Source of the DNA: Rhynchopus sp. YZ270_cl-10 | Taxonomy: Eukaryota > Euglenozoa > Diplonemea > Diplonemida > Diplonemidae | Assembly (NCBI GenBank): GCA_964035575.1 | Contig: OZ037890.1 | Coordinates: 558,001-622,000, forward strand | Direction of reading: 5' to 3' | Length of the DNA stretch: 64,000 nucleotides | Shown: piece after piece, positions 10,868-21,281 of the stretch | How positions within the stretch are numbered: the stretch's first letter is position 1 | Layout: each line of letters starts with the position of its first letter | The notes under the pieces: model-generated | What the model saw: the letters and a program-made list of their open reading frames with translations, nothing else | Told to the model about the DNA's origin: nothing | Databases searched by the model: none | Program-made: the position numbers and the translations under genes

Positions 10868-10925
10868 GTGGAGCACACTCTAGGGTGGCTACACTAATAC
10901 AACCAAGTTTTCAAAAAAAAAAAAA
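10868..10925 (+). repeat. S2 micro-retroposon with A-tail
   Basis: GTGGAG...CTACACTAATACAACCAAG...TTTTC followed by an A-run. Other S2 copies: about 20687-20757, 24131-24190, 27864-27915, 29171-29228, 29746-29785 and 39165-39209 on the + strand, and 43838-43887 on the - strand. Confidence 0.65.
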
Positions 10926-10934
10926 GCTAAAATA

Positions 10935-11036
10935 TGGTGTGATTCAGGGGGTACGGAGAACCCACGGACAACCCACGGACAACCCACGGGAGAACCACGG
11001 GGGAACCACGGAGAATCCGTTTGGGTGATCACACCA
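10935..11036. mobile_element. MITE, GGTGTGATC family, with 5-bp target duplication
   Basis: Terminal inverted repeats TGGTGTGATT and TGATCACACCA. The flanks are AAATA on both sides (10930-10934 and 11037-11041), a plausible 5-bp duplication. The interior is a tandem of CCCACGGA-like units. The element at 20435-20569 has related ends. Confidence 0.6.
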
Positions 11037-11100
11037 AAATAGTTATCCCTCTATGCCTTTCCCTTTTTGCACTGTTTTCTTTTCCCTTCTGACTGTGTCA

Positions 11101-11398
11101 TACACGGTGGAGTCCACTCAAAATGGGTACACCCTTTTTGGGCGAACTTTTTAGGCGGCACTCCGCCTTAAGAGTCCCAAAAAGGGTCTGCCCATTTTGG
11201 GTGGACCCTTTATGCTATCTTTGGTTTTACCCTTATGCTCTACGTGAGATTTCTGTTCTCACTGAGCTTGCCTTAGGACACCTGCGTTAATGTGTAACAG
11301 ATGTGCCGCCCCTTTTGGGCGGACTCTTAAGGAGGAGGGCCAACTTAAGAGTTCGCCCAAAAGGGGGTCCACCCATTTTGAGCGGACTCCATCGTGTA
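11101..11398. mobile_element. Foldback element with nested hairpins
   Basis: Outer inverted repeats of about 28 bp (TACACGGTGGAGTCC... left; right arm ending GGACTCCATCGTGTA). Each arm is itself a hairpin built from AAAGGG/CCCTTT and GGCGGA/TCCGCC blocks. About 298 bp, no ORF. Confidence 0.65.
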
Positions 11399-12770
11399 GT
11401 AGTCTTTAAAAAAATCAAACAAAAAAAATATTCTGCAAAAAAAAAGTACCCCATAATGTTTTGACAACCTTTTTCAAGTATCCACCCAACCCCTTCGTCA
11501 AAGTGTACTTCCACCAAACCAACTCATGAGATAAGTTCAGTTAAGGTGACTAAGCAGACAGAGAGGCTTAGGTTCCATCTTATCACTTTTCTTTTGACAG
11601 CGTTTAGAAGGCAAACAGGCTACTATTTTGTGGCTTCCCCCGATTTAGCGATAAGCCTGACAAGAAGGGGGCGTGGGGAGCTGTTGTGGGGGGTTTTTTT
11701 TTTCCTATTTTCTTCTATTCAGTAGAGTATATGAAATATTTTTTTTTTTGTACGTGGTTGTTCGCGTTCTGTTGAGGTTACTCATTTGAGGTGCCGACAA
11801 TATCACCATTTTTTTTTAACTTTCGACCACAGTTATCAAGAGGGAACCCAAAAAAAAAGGTGAAGGTCAATTTCTTCCTCCTTCCCCTCCTTTTCCCCCC
11901 TGTTTCCCCCGCCCCTTCCTATTTTCTATTTTTGTTTGTTCACAGTAGGGTTATACAAAGTGGCGTTTTATGTCTCCTTAAGGAAATTTGCGCTGCGCAG
12001 AAAAGCGATTAAGTTAGGTTGTCCTCGAAAAGCTCATTTTTTTTTGGTCAGGAGGTCGCCAACCCATATCAACAAAAATCACCCCAAAAATCAAAAAAAA
12101 GCACTGTTGGTGTAGCTGAAGGGATGGGGGGTGCTATTTTTTGGGCTATTTTTCTGCTATTTTGAGGTCGTCACACCAACTGTGCACAATTCTTTTTGGC
12201 AACCCTTTTTCCGGGCAAATTCATACAGTAGAATATGCTAGCCCTTTCAGGGTACAGAACCCCCCTCGGGGTGTAATGTAATTTGTCAATACAACTATAA
12301 CCCAAAGCACCAGTATTAATACAACCAAATATTGTAAATAAGAGCTCGAATTACCAAGAGCGTTGCGTATAACTGCCTGAAACATTATTGGTGGTCACAG
12401 CGCTTCGCTTTGCATCAGGAGGTCATAGTGAAATGAAAAAGAAAAGAAAAGAAAAGAAAAAAATCAACGGTCTACATTTGAACACAGACCCTAGGTATAC
12501 CACCGGGGTGGGAACTTAGGCCATCGTAGAAGAGCAAGGGAAAAAGCAAAAAGCAAAAAGCAGAAAAAAAAAACTTTCATCAAAAATATTTTGTGCCTTC
12601 ATGCCGGGGGGGCTGTCATAGGTAAGTAGGAGGTGTGTTCAGTATCAATCACTTCCATTTTTTTGCTTCCTGGTAATACAGAAAGTCATCATTTATACCA
12701 AGAGACACACCCTGCCCCCTTTTTTTTATACTTGCATTTTGAAACAAGAAAACCCCGGAGAAAAAAAAAA

Positions 12771-12862
12771 GTGGAGATTGCACAAACTGTGGCAACACAA
12801 CCCGGTAATTACACTACTCCAACAATTTATCCAAAAAAAAAAAAAAAAAAAGGAAAAAAGGA
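12771..12862 (+). repeat. S1 micro-retroposon with A-tail
   Basis: GTGGAGATTGCACAA then CTGTGGCAACACAACC then ACACTACTCCAACAATTTAT followed by a long A-run. The S1 body is about 68 nt and five copies are clear in the window. Confidence 0.7.
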
Positions 12863-12982
12863 AGGTCACAGCCTGGGGGACAACATAAAAGGCCTCCTAA
12901 GATGAAAATGACCCCCTTTTTTTTTAGCACAATGCCTGCATCCTAGAGGGGTGCCTGCATGTTATCAACTTCAAAAAAAGAA

Positions 12983-13057
12983 AGTGGAGATTGCACGAAT
13001 GTGGCAACACAACCGAGGCAACTACACTACTCCAACAATTTATCAAAAAATTTTTTT
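12983..13057 (+). repeat. S1 micro-retroposon, second copy
   Basis: Same body as at 12771, starting GTGGAGATTGCACGAATGTG and ending AATTTATCAAAAAA. It follows directly on an R5-like tail (GTTATCAACTTC). Confidence 0.7.
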
Positions 13058-13683
13058 TTGGTCTCCAAGCACATTTTATTTCGTTTCTTCCTTCATCCAC
13101 TTTACAAAACTTGCAAAGGGAAAAAACAAAAAAAAAGACAAAGAGATTCCCCCAGAGCTCTCTTTGCGAGTTGCTTAGGTAGGGGTGGTGTTGGGGTACT
13201 CTTACCAACTTGTCTCTTTGTTATGATGCATTGTGTGTATGCAGTCTTTTCATCTTTTCCCTCTTTTTCTATTTTTTTTTTTTTTTTATTCTCAATATAT
13301 ATCAGGCTCTCCGCTAGGATTTCCGATTTTGAAAATGTTCTGTTGATGGTCCACGTGGTGGGGTACATGCTTGCGCCGCAGGCGCACGGTACGCAACTTT
13401 TTTTTTTTTCAACGCCCGATTTTGACTTTTTTGGGACGTTTGAGCACTCACCTCTCCATATCTTCTTCTCCTGAGCTTTTTTGACAAGTAGAACGGGTCT
13501 GAACCACTCAGCAGAACTTTTTTTTTTTTTTTTTTTTCCCCATTTTCAAAAAGTTCTGTTGACAATCAACAGAACTTTAGTACCTAGCGGAGTGCCTGAT
13601 ATATATATTTTTTTTTTCTTGAGAATGTGTTCCACCCTTTATCGTTTCTGTTCACTTAGAAAGTACCTGAAGCTGTTCTCTGG

Positions 13684-13728
13684 TAAGGTGACTAAGCACA
13701 GAGAGGCTTAGGTTCATCTCGCAAAAAA
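13684..13728 (+). repeat. R1 repeat
   Basis: GGTGACTAAGCACAGAGAGG then CTTAGGTTCATCTC and an A/T run. Other R1 copies in the desert: near 11544, 15279-15375 (double), 15676, 15985, 17332, 19266, 21515, 25925-26015 and 27286. Confidence 0.65.
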
Positions 13729-13969
13729 AAATCCCCATTTTTTCAAAAAAAAAAAAAAAAAAAAAAAAAGAAAACAGGAGATTGGGACGTTGCTGGCGAT
13801 TTTGATTTTCCCCGGTCTCAAGTCCCGTTCCCCTGAGGGGGTTTTTTCCCCCAGAATGGCCCATTTATTTGGCAGCACAACAACTCTTACACAGAACAAA
13901 ATAAATAAACAAAATACCCACACCCATCCATTAACGAGTACATTTTTTTTCTCTCTCCAAATTTGTGCA

Positions 13970-14015
13970 CTGTCTGCCGATGAACGGTGAGTCATTTGCA
14001 CTTTCTACTTCTCTT
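13970..14015 (+). repeat. R6 repeat (CCGATGAACGGTGAG...)
   Basis: GCCGATGAACGGTGAG followed by TTTGCACTTTCTACTTC. A fuller copy at 38756-38850 reads CCGCCGATGAACGGTGAGG then TTTGCATTTTCAACTTC. The tail is shared with R3 and R5. Confidence 0.55.
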
Positions 14016-14395
14016 TTTCCCCCTCTTTTTTTCCTCTCTTTTTCCCCTTCATCGGGAAGCAGAGAAAAAATAAAAACGACAGCAATCTCAACAAAAATTG
14101 TTCAACAGGAATTTAATGTTGCGAGATTGTATTTTCTTTTTTACCATTTTTTTTTTTTTTTTGTAAAGAAAGTCATCTGTGTAAAGGAAAAATGAAAAAA
14201 GGAAAAGAATACCAATTTGAAGGGTGTAGATGTAACCCAGGAGCGTACCCTTTTCGTTATAGGATGTCTTCCTAGTTTAGGGAGTTGCCATCTAAATACA
14301 GAAGGATATTTTTTTTTCTTCTTTCTGGCTTTTTTCTGCTCTGTTGCAGAGGCCTGGAACTGAAGCAACTGGAAAAAAAACAGTAAAAAAAAGAC

Positions 14396-14473
14396 AGTGG
14401 AGATTGCACAACTGTGGCAACACAACCGAGGCAACTACACTATTCCAACAAATTATCAAAAAAAAAAAAAACA
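14396..14473 (+). repeat. S1 micro-retroposon, third copy
   Basis: AGTGGAGATTGCACAACTG ... AACAAATTATC then an A-run of about 16. Confidence 0.7.
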
Positions 14474-15508
14474 AAAAAGAAAACGTAGTCAAATAAAAAG
14501 GTGGTTTGTAATTGGCTAGAGGTTGGTAGGCGGTCTGTGCTTAAACTTAAGAGTGGGTTTAGGGGTTGTTGATGTACCTTTCATACCTCACATAATCCTC
14601 TCTCGTGTCCTCTGGATCGGGAATATGCAGTGAAAAAAAAAGGAGTGAATGTGATGGCATTCGGTATTCTGTGGGTCTCGTCAGTTCAACCCCTTTTTGT
14701 TTTTTTGTTATTTTTAGGTACACTGTTCACGAGAGGGCTTTGTATTTCAACTCTACCTTGTTTTTTTTGTATCAGACCCACTTTAAACTTATACCAGAAG
14801 TTCCAACTGCCCCACCCCCATCCCTTTAGGTACTGTCTTTGCAGCCCAGCCTTTTTCGGGCGACATTGAGTACAGAACTATTTCTCTGATATTTTTTTTC
14901 TCTCTTTAAAAAAAATAGTTTTGATTGTTTAGACCAAAAAATACACAAGAACATACCAAAGCCTCCCTCTCTCTTTCCCCAATTATTTGTACAAAAAAAA
15001 TTTTTGGAAAAATCATGAGTGGTTGTTCCAATTTTCCAAACCCCTCCCCCCCAAAAAAAAAACCAACAAAACAATAGCAACGGCTTTTCTGTTTTATTTA
15101 TTTATTTATGTATCTATAAAAAAAACCAGATATGGCCATCGTCTGTACAGCATCTTTCAAGTTTGTTTATTTTTTTTTTTCCCCTTTCTTTCTGTACCCC
15201 CCCTTTTTTTGGGAGGGGATGGGGGGTTTTTCTTCTAAGATGTACGGCTTATTCATCTTACAACCTTTCTTTAAGGATGACTAAGTACGAGAGGCGGAGT
15301 TGATGAATAACCAAATGTTCAAAAAACATTAATCTAATCAGACTAAGTACAGAGAGGGCTTAGGTTCATCTTCTAAAAACCTTTCTTTTTCCCCCCTTTT
15401 TCTTTGTTACCAAAGCTCCACAGCCTTTCTATTTGTTATTTTCTCTCCACCCTAAGAATAGCCCATTCAAAAACCCCCCCCTTTCTCTGATATCCACTAT
15501 GTTACTCC

Positions 15509-15536
15509 CTCCTCCTCCTCCTCCTCCTCCTCCTCT
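15509..15536 (+). repeat. (CCT)n microsatellite
   Basis: About nine CCT units in a pyrimidine-rich stretch. Confidence 0.8.
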
Positions 15537-15561
15537 CATCCCAAGAAAAAAAAATAATATA

Positions 15562-15612
15562 GTGAAGACTCTCTGAATGGAAGCAACACTAAACCAAGAG
15601 ATTTATCATTTT
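15562..15612 (+). repeat. S3 micro-retroposon-like repeat
   Basis: GTGAAGACTCTCTGAATGG ... AACACTAAACCAAGAGATTT. Other copies: 18709-18772, 24845-24902 and 27497-27540, most ending in an A-run. It shares the GTGRAG start and the ACACTA...CCAA ending with S1 and S2. Confidence 0.6.
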
Positions 15613-15841
15613 TTTTTTTTAAATTCCTTCGCTTTTTGTCCTGGTATTAGTGTCTCCTTTTTTTTTTTTGTTCCCCTTTTATTTCAAGATGGGACTATAG
15701 CTTGTGAGGCTTAGGTAGCATCTTACGTTTTAGTTTTTTTTTCTTTTTTTCTTTTTTCTTTTCCCCCTCTGAAAAGATATCAGGATATAGCATAGATATA
15801 CGGCCTGTCCATCATTCCAACCCCCTTTTTAGCTACCATAA

Positions 15842-15963
15842 GGGAGTAGTGGCTGTATTGTGATAATTGCCCATCATAATACATAATACACATCACAATA
15901 CAGCATTGTGATGTTTTTATGTATTATGATGGGGGCAATTATCACGGTACCGCCACTACTCCC
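15842..15963. mobile_element. Palindromic MITE, ATTGTGATAATT family, copy 1
   Basis: A near-perfect 122-bp hairpin: GGGAGTAGTGGCTGTATTG on the left mirrors CGGTACCGCCACTACTCCC on the right. The arms contain TGATAATTGCCCATCATAAT and ACATAATACACATCACAATA. Confidence 0.8.
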
Positions 15964-16171
15964 CTTCCCACCCCATTTTTTTCAAAGGTGAATCAGCACA
16001 AAGAAGCTGAGGATCATCTTACAATTTTTATATTCTTTCATTATTTTTATTTAGAAATGTACGGCTTCATAGTTGTCGTCTTTTTCAACAGCTCTCTATT
16101 TTTCTCTCTTTTTCTTTTGTTATCTTTTTCTCCCCAAAGGTGACTAAGCTGGCTTAAGTTTTATTAAGCGG

Positions 16172-16182
16172 GCTTATGTTCA
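16172..16182 (+). repeat. Target-site duplication, left copy
   Basis: GCTTATGTTCA, repeated exactly at 17023-17033 on the other side of the inserted element. Before insertion it was part of an R1 repeat. Confidence 0.65.
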
Positions 16183-17022
16183 CGCGTGAGCCTAAAAGCT
16201 ATTTACTATTTAGGTTTTCAGAATAAAAAAAGAATTTACCTGTTTTTATAAAGGGGGAAGGTAAAATAAATTTACCTGTTTTTATATACGGGAAAAATAG
16301 GGGGCAGGAAAAAATACCTGCTTTTTTCTGAGGGGAATTTCAATCTTTGAGTGGCTCTGTGGTGTAAAAGCTGCATTTTTACACTGTACCCTAATTTTTT
16401 TTCGCCTGCGGCGCCATCAATATTATTTTTTTGCTCCGCAAAAAAATAGAGGTCCGAATATCTTCGCCTGCATTTTGCAGCCGAAAAATACAACTTTGAC
16501 CAAAGCTGCAAAAAGGTCGGTACGTAGCGCGCCAGGCTTTGGGACCTTTTTGCATTTCGAGGGGGCGGTGGCCCAGAATCATAGATACATTTTACCCTGT
16601 GAAGCAACTCACTGGTGGTAATGGCCAAAAATTGTATCAACCATGAACTTGTCCATTATTTTCGAAATAACCCACTACAGTGAGGTGAATGCTCGCAAAA
16701 CCCTCTACAACCCGTCGGTAGATATACAACCCCTACCCCCGCCAGAGGACAAATCCCCACAAAAACATACTGCCAAAAGTTACTGCAAACTAGATACTTG
16801 GCACTTCCCAAAAATTTAAGTGATGAAAATTTTGGCCATTTTGTTAAAGTGACCCCAACACAGGCTGGGATTGGCCCAAAAATGCAAGAAACACCGCTTT
16901 TGGGTGGGACCCTGCCTCGAAAATGTGAAAAGTGGGAAAATCACAAGGTAATAAAAACAGGTAAATTTGTCTATTTAGGTTAAGGAAAATCTGGAAAATA
17001 GGTACTATTTAGCCGCATGCGT
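16183..17022. mobile_element. TIR element inserted inside an R1 repeat, with 10-11 bp target duplication
   Basis: The left end (A)CGCGTGAGCCTAAAAGCT and the reverse complement of the right end ACGCATGCGGCTAAATAGT match imperfectly. Further in, both arms carry AATTTACCTGTTTTTAT. Outside, GGTGACTAAGC...CTTATGTTCA on the left and CTTATGTTCATCTTATAAAC on the right rebuild one R1 copy. The interior holds a module with CGCCTGCGGCGCC near 16405 and a segment near 16470-16600 that recurs inverted at 50172-50320. No transposase is present, so movement would need an enzyme from elsewhere. Confidence 0.75.
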
Positions 17023-17515
17023 GCTTATGTTCATCTTATAAACCTTTCTTTTTTATTTTTTTGTAACGTACCGTGTGAGGTCAGAGGGGTGGCGGGGTCT
17101 GAGTACAATTTTATTTTCTTCTTTGTATCCCCCCTATCTTCTCAAAAATATCCCATTCGTTTTAGAACTGATTTTCATTTTTTTTTTTTAGAAAAAAAAA
17201 AAAGTTTTGTGCATCGAGGCGCGTTCATTTTTTTTTGAGTATTTCTTTTCTTTCTTTATAAGATGTGTGTGCACGAGAGGCACATTCATCTTTCACGTTT
17301 TCTTCTTTTTTTCCCCTTTCTTTTTTCCCTTTAGATGACTAGTCACACGAGGGGTCTTAGGAGCATCCACGCCATCCTTTTCCCCCTCCCCGCCCCACAA
17401 CTTAACACGGCTCTGGTAAATCGCGGTTGGTATTGCAGTTTGACACCCCACCTTTTTCCTCTTTTCTGTCGTAATTGATGCTAATACTAGAGGAAATCTG
17501 TCTTTCAGATATCAG

Positions 17516-17583
17516 CCGTGTCTGTCGTTCTCACCATCACACACCAGGCAATGTTCCGCATGCTGGAAAAATAAAACTCATGC
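17516..17583 (+). other. Candidate exon island
   Basis: The upstream boundary TCTTTCAG and the downstream CATGC|GTAAGT fit splice sites. One frame starting at the AG reads ISAVSVVLTITHQAMFRMLE then Lys and stop, protein-like and possibly a terminal exon. A second frame stays open to the donor. A further acceptor-like CCCCTCAG lies at 17736. No parent gene could be assembled. Confidence 0.3.
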
Positions 17584-17912
17584 GTAAGTTCCCTGGACCC
17601 ACTCCAATTTCGTCCACCTCATACAACTGAAAAAGGAAAAGATGTTGTCTTATTTTTCATTCTTTTTTTTCCTCAACATTTTACAACTTTTTCTTTCTTT
17701 CAACCCCTCCTGTTCGCCTCCCTATTCCCCTCAGTTTGTTGGACCCAAAGTGCGCTTTTGTTTTAAATAAAAAGAAATCGGTTTCTTTTATTACTATAAA
17801 AAATACCCCCCCTCCAATCTATCGGGGTTGTCGTCCCAAAAAATCCTTTGTGTCGGAATTTCTCATTCACGCAACGGTCTTTTTTTTTCTTCCCCACCCC
17901 CTCACCCCAATT

Positions 17913-18019
17913 AGTGGCTGTATTGATGATAATTGCCCATCATAATACATAATAAACATCACAATACAGCATTGTGATGTGTATTATGTATGATGGGTAA
18001 TTATCACAATACACCCACC
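17913..18019. mobile_element. Palindromic MITE, ATTGTGATAATT family, copy 2
   Basis: Hairpin with arms TGATAATTGCCCATCATAAT and ATGATGGGTAATTATCACAA around the centre CAATACAGCATTG. Confidence 0.8.
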
Positions 18020-19501
18020 CCCCTCAATTCCCCCGAATTCCCCCTACTTTTTTGAGCGGCGTTAGTTTTTCTTCTATTGGCCTCAAAGAGGTTTCCTCTT
18101 CACGACCAGATAGTCAGTGGGAGCGTATTGAAGTAATAAAAAAAAAATGTCAGCACAGAATATTTAGTACACACTTCTTTTTAATCAGACGTTTTGTGTG
18201 CATGAGAGGCATTCTTGCAACCTTTTCATTCCTTTTTAATGAGACGGAAGGTATCGGTGTTTTTTTTTATTTTTGAAAGTCCTTTTGGTGTGCTTTCTCT
18301 TTGGATGGAAAGTATATGAAATTAGTTAGTGTCATTCATCCCAAACCTTCTCCCTCTTTCCCTCCTTCCCCCATCTTCTCACAGGTCCTCAGTAGATACC
18401 ACTTTTCTTACCTCGCATTTTATCCCCCTCTACTGAAGACCTGTTGAGGAAAAATTGTAACCCTATCTTCTATTTTAATGCAAGATTCCATGTTAAAAAA
18501 TGAATTTTTTTTTTTTGGGAAAATTCTGTGAATATCCCACAAGGGATGTGTAGGTCGGGATACAAGAGGCACATTCATTTTTGTTTTTTTTGCCTTTTTT
18601 TTTTGCCACCATTTTGTTGTCATGAAGTTGCACCACCTGCCCTCTCACCAAAAAAAAAAATGCCCCTACTCTCCAATCTTTTTCACAACTGTACAATAAT
18701 ATTCATGGGTGAAGACTCTGTCTGAATGGCAGTTAACACTTCACCAACAATCTTATCAAAAAAAAAAAGAGAAAAATATGACTAAAAATGTACATTGTGC
18801 AAAATGGGGCAACCTTTCACCCCCTTTCGCTTCCTCTTTTTCCTCTTTTTGCACATTTCTCTCCTTCCCTACCCTCTATCCCCACCCTCTGTTGTGTTGA
18901 AGGAGGGTGGAGGTAGAGCAGTATCGTGGGGAATGCTCGCAAGAAAGGGGGCAATTTTTGGTGATCGCAACACAAAAAAAAAAAGCAGCAAAAAAACGAT
19001 AAACCATGTGGCCCAATTGAATTGTAAATCATTTTTATTTTTTATGTGTGTATGAGAGAGACGCATTCATCTTCCAACTTTACCTCACCCCCCTTTTTTG
19101 TTTATCTCACTAGTGGAGCATGTTGACACGTATTTTTATTATTTTTGCTACGTATTTGCCACGTATTACGTACGTACCTAAGATGTATGTTTGTACTGCA
19201 TTCACAAGGTTGATTTTATGTCCTCCCCTGGAGGCGATTTTTTTTTCTTTTCTATTGTTAGATTGTAAAGGTGATGAGGCTTAGGTTCATCTTTCAGCTT
19301 TTCTCTCTCTCTCCCTTTTAGGTACACTGTCACGAGAGGGTTTTGTATTTCAAGCCAACTTTTTTTTTTAAACTCTCGAGAATACTTCTCACAAAACGTC
19401 TATGCAACCGGTCTTTTCAAAAAAAAAAATATTATGAGTATATTTTCAGATCTTTCTCAGTATTGCTTACAAATGAGAGCTATTTTTTTTTATATTTTTA
19501 T

Positions 19502-19573
19502 GATGGGACCATTTTTGTTGATCCCTCACCATATACTATCAATTTATTGATTGCATATGATGAAAATACTTAT
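19502..19573 (+). repeat. R7 repeat
   Basis: GGACCATTTTTGTTGATCCC then TCACCATATACTATCAA and TGATGAAAATACTT. A second copy is at 44177-44248. Both are followed by a T-run. Confidence 0.65.
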
Positions 19574-19659
19574 ATTTTTTTTTTCCAAATAGATATGTGC
19601 GCCCCCTCTTCTGCGCCTTCATCTTCCAACTTTATTATTTTTATTCTATTCTTTTTCTT

Positions 19660-19715
19660 CCGTAAAGAAAAAAAAAAACTATGGGCCGCTATCCTGTGAT
19701 AGTACTCAAAAAATA
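19660..19715 (+). repeat. S4 micro-retroposon-like repeat
   Basis: GCCGCTATCCTGTGATAGTA followed by an A-rich stretch. Related copies with GGCTGCTATCTAGTGATAGT and A-tails lie at about 29020-29082 and 37335-37412. Confidence 0.5.
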
Positions 19716-20104
19716 TTTTGTTTTCGTCCATCCTCTGCGTACACTATGGGAGGTGTGCCGTACTGTAAAAGCAGCATCCAAAAAAACCCCCTCTTTTCTT
19801 GCATTTGCTGATACAAACCCACCCCCCTTTTTTGGTCAAGTTTTCTTTTCTTTTTTTTTTCTTGTGCGAATGTTGTGTCTCAATAAAGAATGTAGGGGGA
19901 TAAAAAAAGCTGATATTGGATAGGCTATAACGGAGGGTGATGCAGCTATCCTCGCTCTCTCTTTTTTTTCCCCCTCCTTCTTTTTTTTTTCTTTTTTTCT
20001 TTTGAATTTGAAAAAGTTGGGATTTAACCATGTCCCCTTCTGCGTGTCATGTGGGTGACTATTTGAATTGAATTTGTGCAAAAAAATACACACGAAAAAC
20101 ACAG

Positions 20105-20153
20105 GAATCAAGCAACAGACAAGGCCAAGGGTGGTATCCGCCTGGGTCTCTTT
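20105..20153 (+). other. Candidate internal exon island
   Basis: The island is bounded by ACACAG and TTT|GTATGT. The open frame encodes NQATDKAKGGIRLGLF (16 codons plus one leading base), protein-like and with the GTATG donor used by the proven genes here. The parent gene is not identified. Confidence 0.35.
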
Positions 20154-20434
20154 GTATGTTGGGCTTTACAATTATATCACACCAAGGATCAAGTGATCTT
20201 GTCTCTCTCTCTACTTCTGTTTTTTTTTTCTTCTTTCGAAAACTTTTTTATTTTTATTGTCTCCTTCCTCACGGAAATGCATAACATTTCTGATTAGATG
20301 TGGATTTCTTCGTTTTTTGTTTGGATTTAAAAAACGGAAAAAAGGATCTTATGCTTTCTGTGCTTCCTCTCAGATAGAAAAAAAAATGTCATTCATAAAA
20401 ATGAGTGTGACAAAAGCAACAAAAAGAAAGGGAA

Positions 20435-20569
20435 TTGTGGTGTGGTCGGAACCAAACGGGAGAAATGGGAAAGAAGTGGGAAATTCAGAGGCGTGTAGGA
20501 ATCTCATGGTTCCCCTTAAGGTAGACATACGAGAGAAGTACGAGTAATTTTGGTTCCGATCACACCACG
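20435..20569. mobile_element. MITE, GGTGTGATC family, second copy
   Basis: Terminal inverted repeats of about 20 bp: GTGGTGTGGTCGGAACCAAA on the left and TTTTGGTTCCGATCACACCA on the right. The ends resemble the element at 10935-11036. No clear target duplication. Confidence 0.65.
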
Positions 20570-21173
20570 GTATGTTTCAAATGGAATCGATAAAGAGTTG
20601 GTTGTCTCCCCACAACTTCGAATACTTCGTTGGTTCAAATTTTTTTTTTAAAAAAAAAGTAAAAAAAAATTAATATAGTGTAAATCGTCCTTGGGTGTCT
20701 ACACAACAATACCCCTTCGATCAGTCTACACTACAATACAACCACGTTTTCAAAAAATTCCATTTCAAAAAAAAAAGAAAAAAAGAAAAGACACCGTGCA
20801 GTAAGTCTCTCCTCTGATCTTACCACTCTCCTTTTTATAATCATGGTTTGGGTGGTAAAATTATTTGTTTTGTAAATACAAAAGTTGCTCTTGAGGGTTG
20901 AAGGACGATGTGTTGATCTGTAATGCACTATTGAGGGCACTTTAATATTTCAAATTTTGTTTTTCTATACTGCAAAACACAGCCAGACAACATTGTACAT
21001 ACCCATACCCTAGGGTTTTTGCGATTAATTTGCATTTTTTTTAATGCCTTTTTTTTATAAAGCATTTCGTTTGTTTAATTTATGTGTGCTCTTTTAAAAG
21101 AAAGGACAAAGCATATATTGCGTTACAAACTGTTGCACCCTCTCATACTTTCTGTTTTCCTGAATTGAAAGTA

Positions 21174-21281
21174 CAGTAGTCCAAATATGTTTGGCGTTCA
21201 AGAAAAAAGGTGCCGAAAAAGAAAACGAAAAAAACTCACCCGTCCAAACTTATTTAGACGCCCAAGCTTCTTGGAATACTG
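21174..21281. mobile_element. Mariner-like MITE, copy 1
   Basis: The ends CAGTAGTCCAAATATG and, reversed, CAGTATTCCAAG form short inverted repeats. TA precedes the left end. CAGT ends with CCAAATA resemble Tc1/mariner termini. 108 bp, no coding. Confidence 0.5.
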
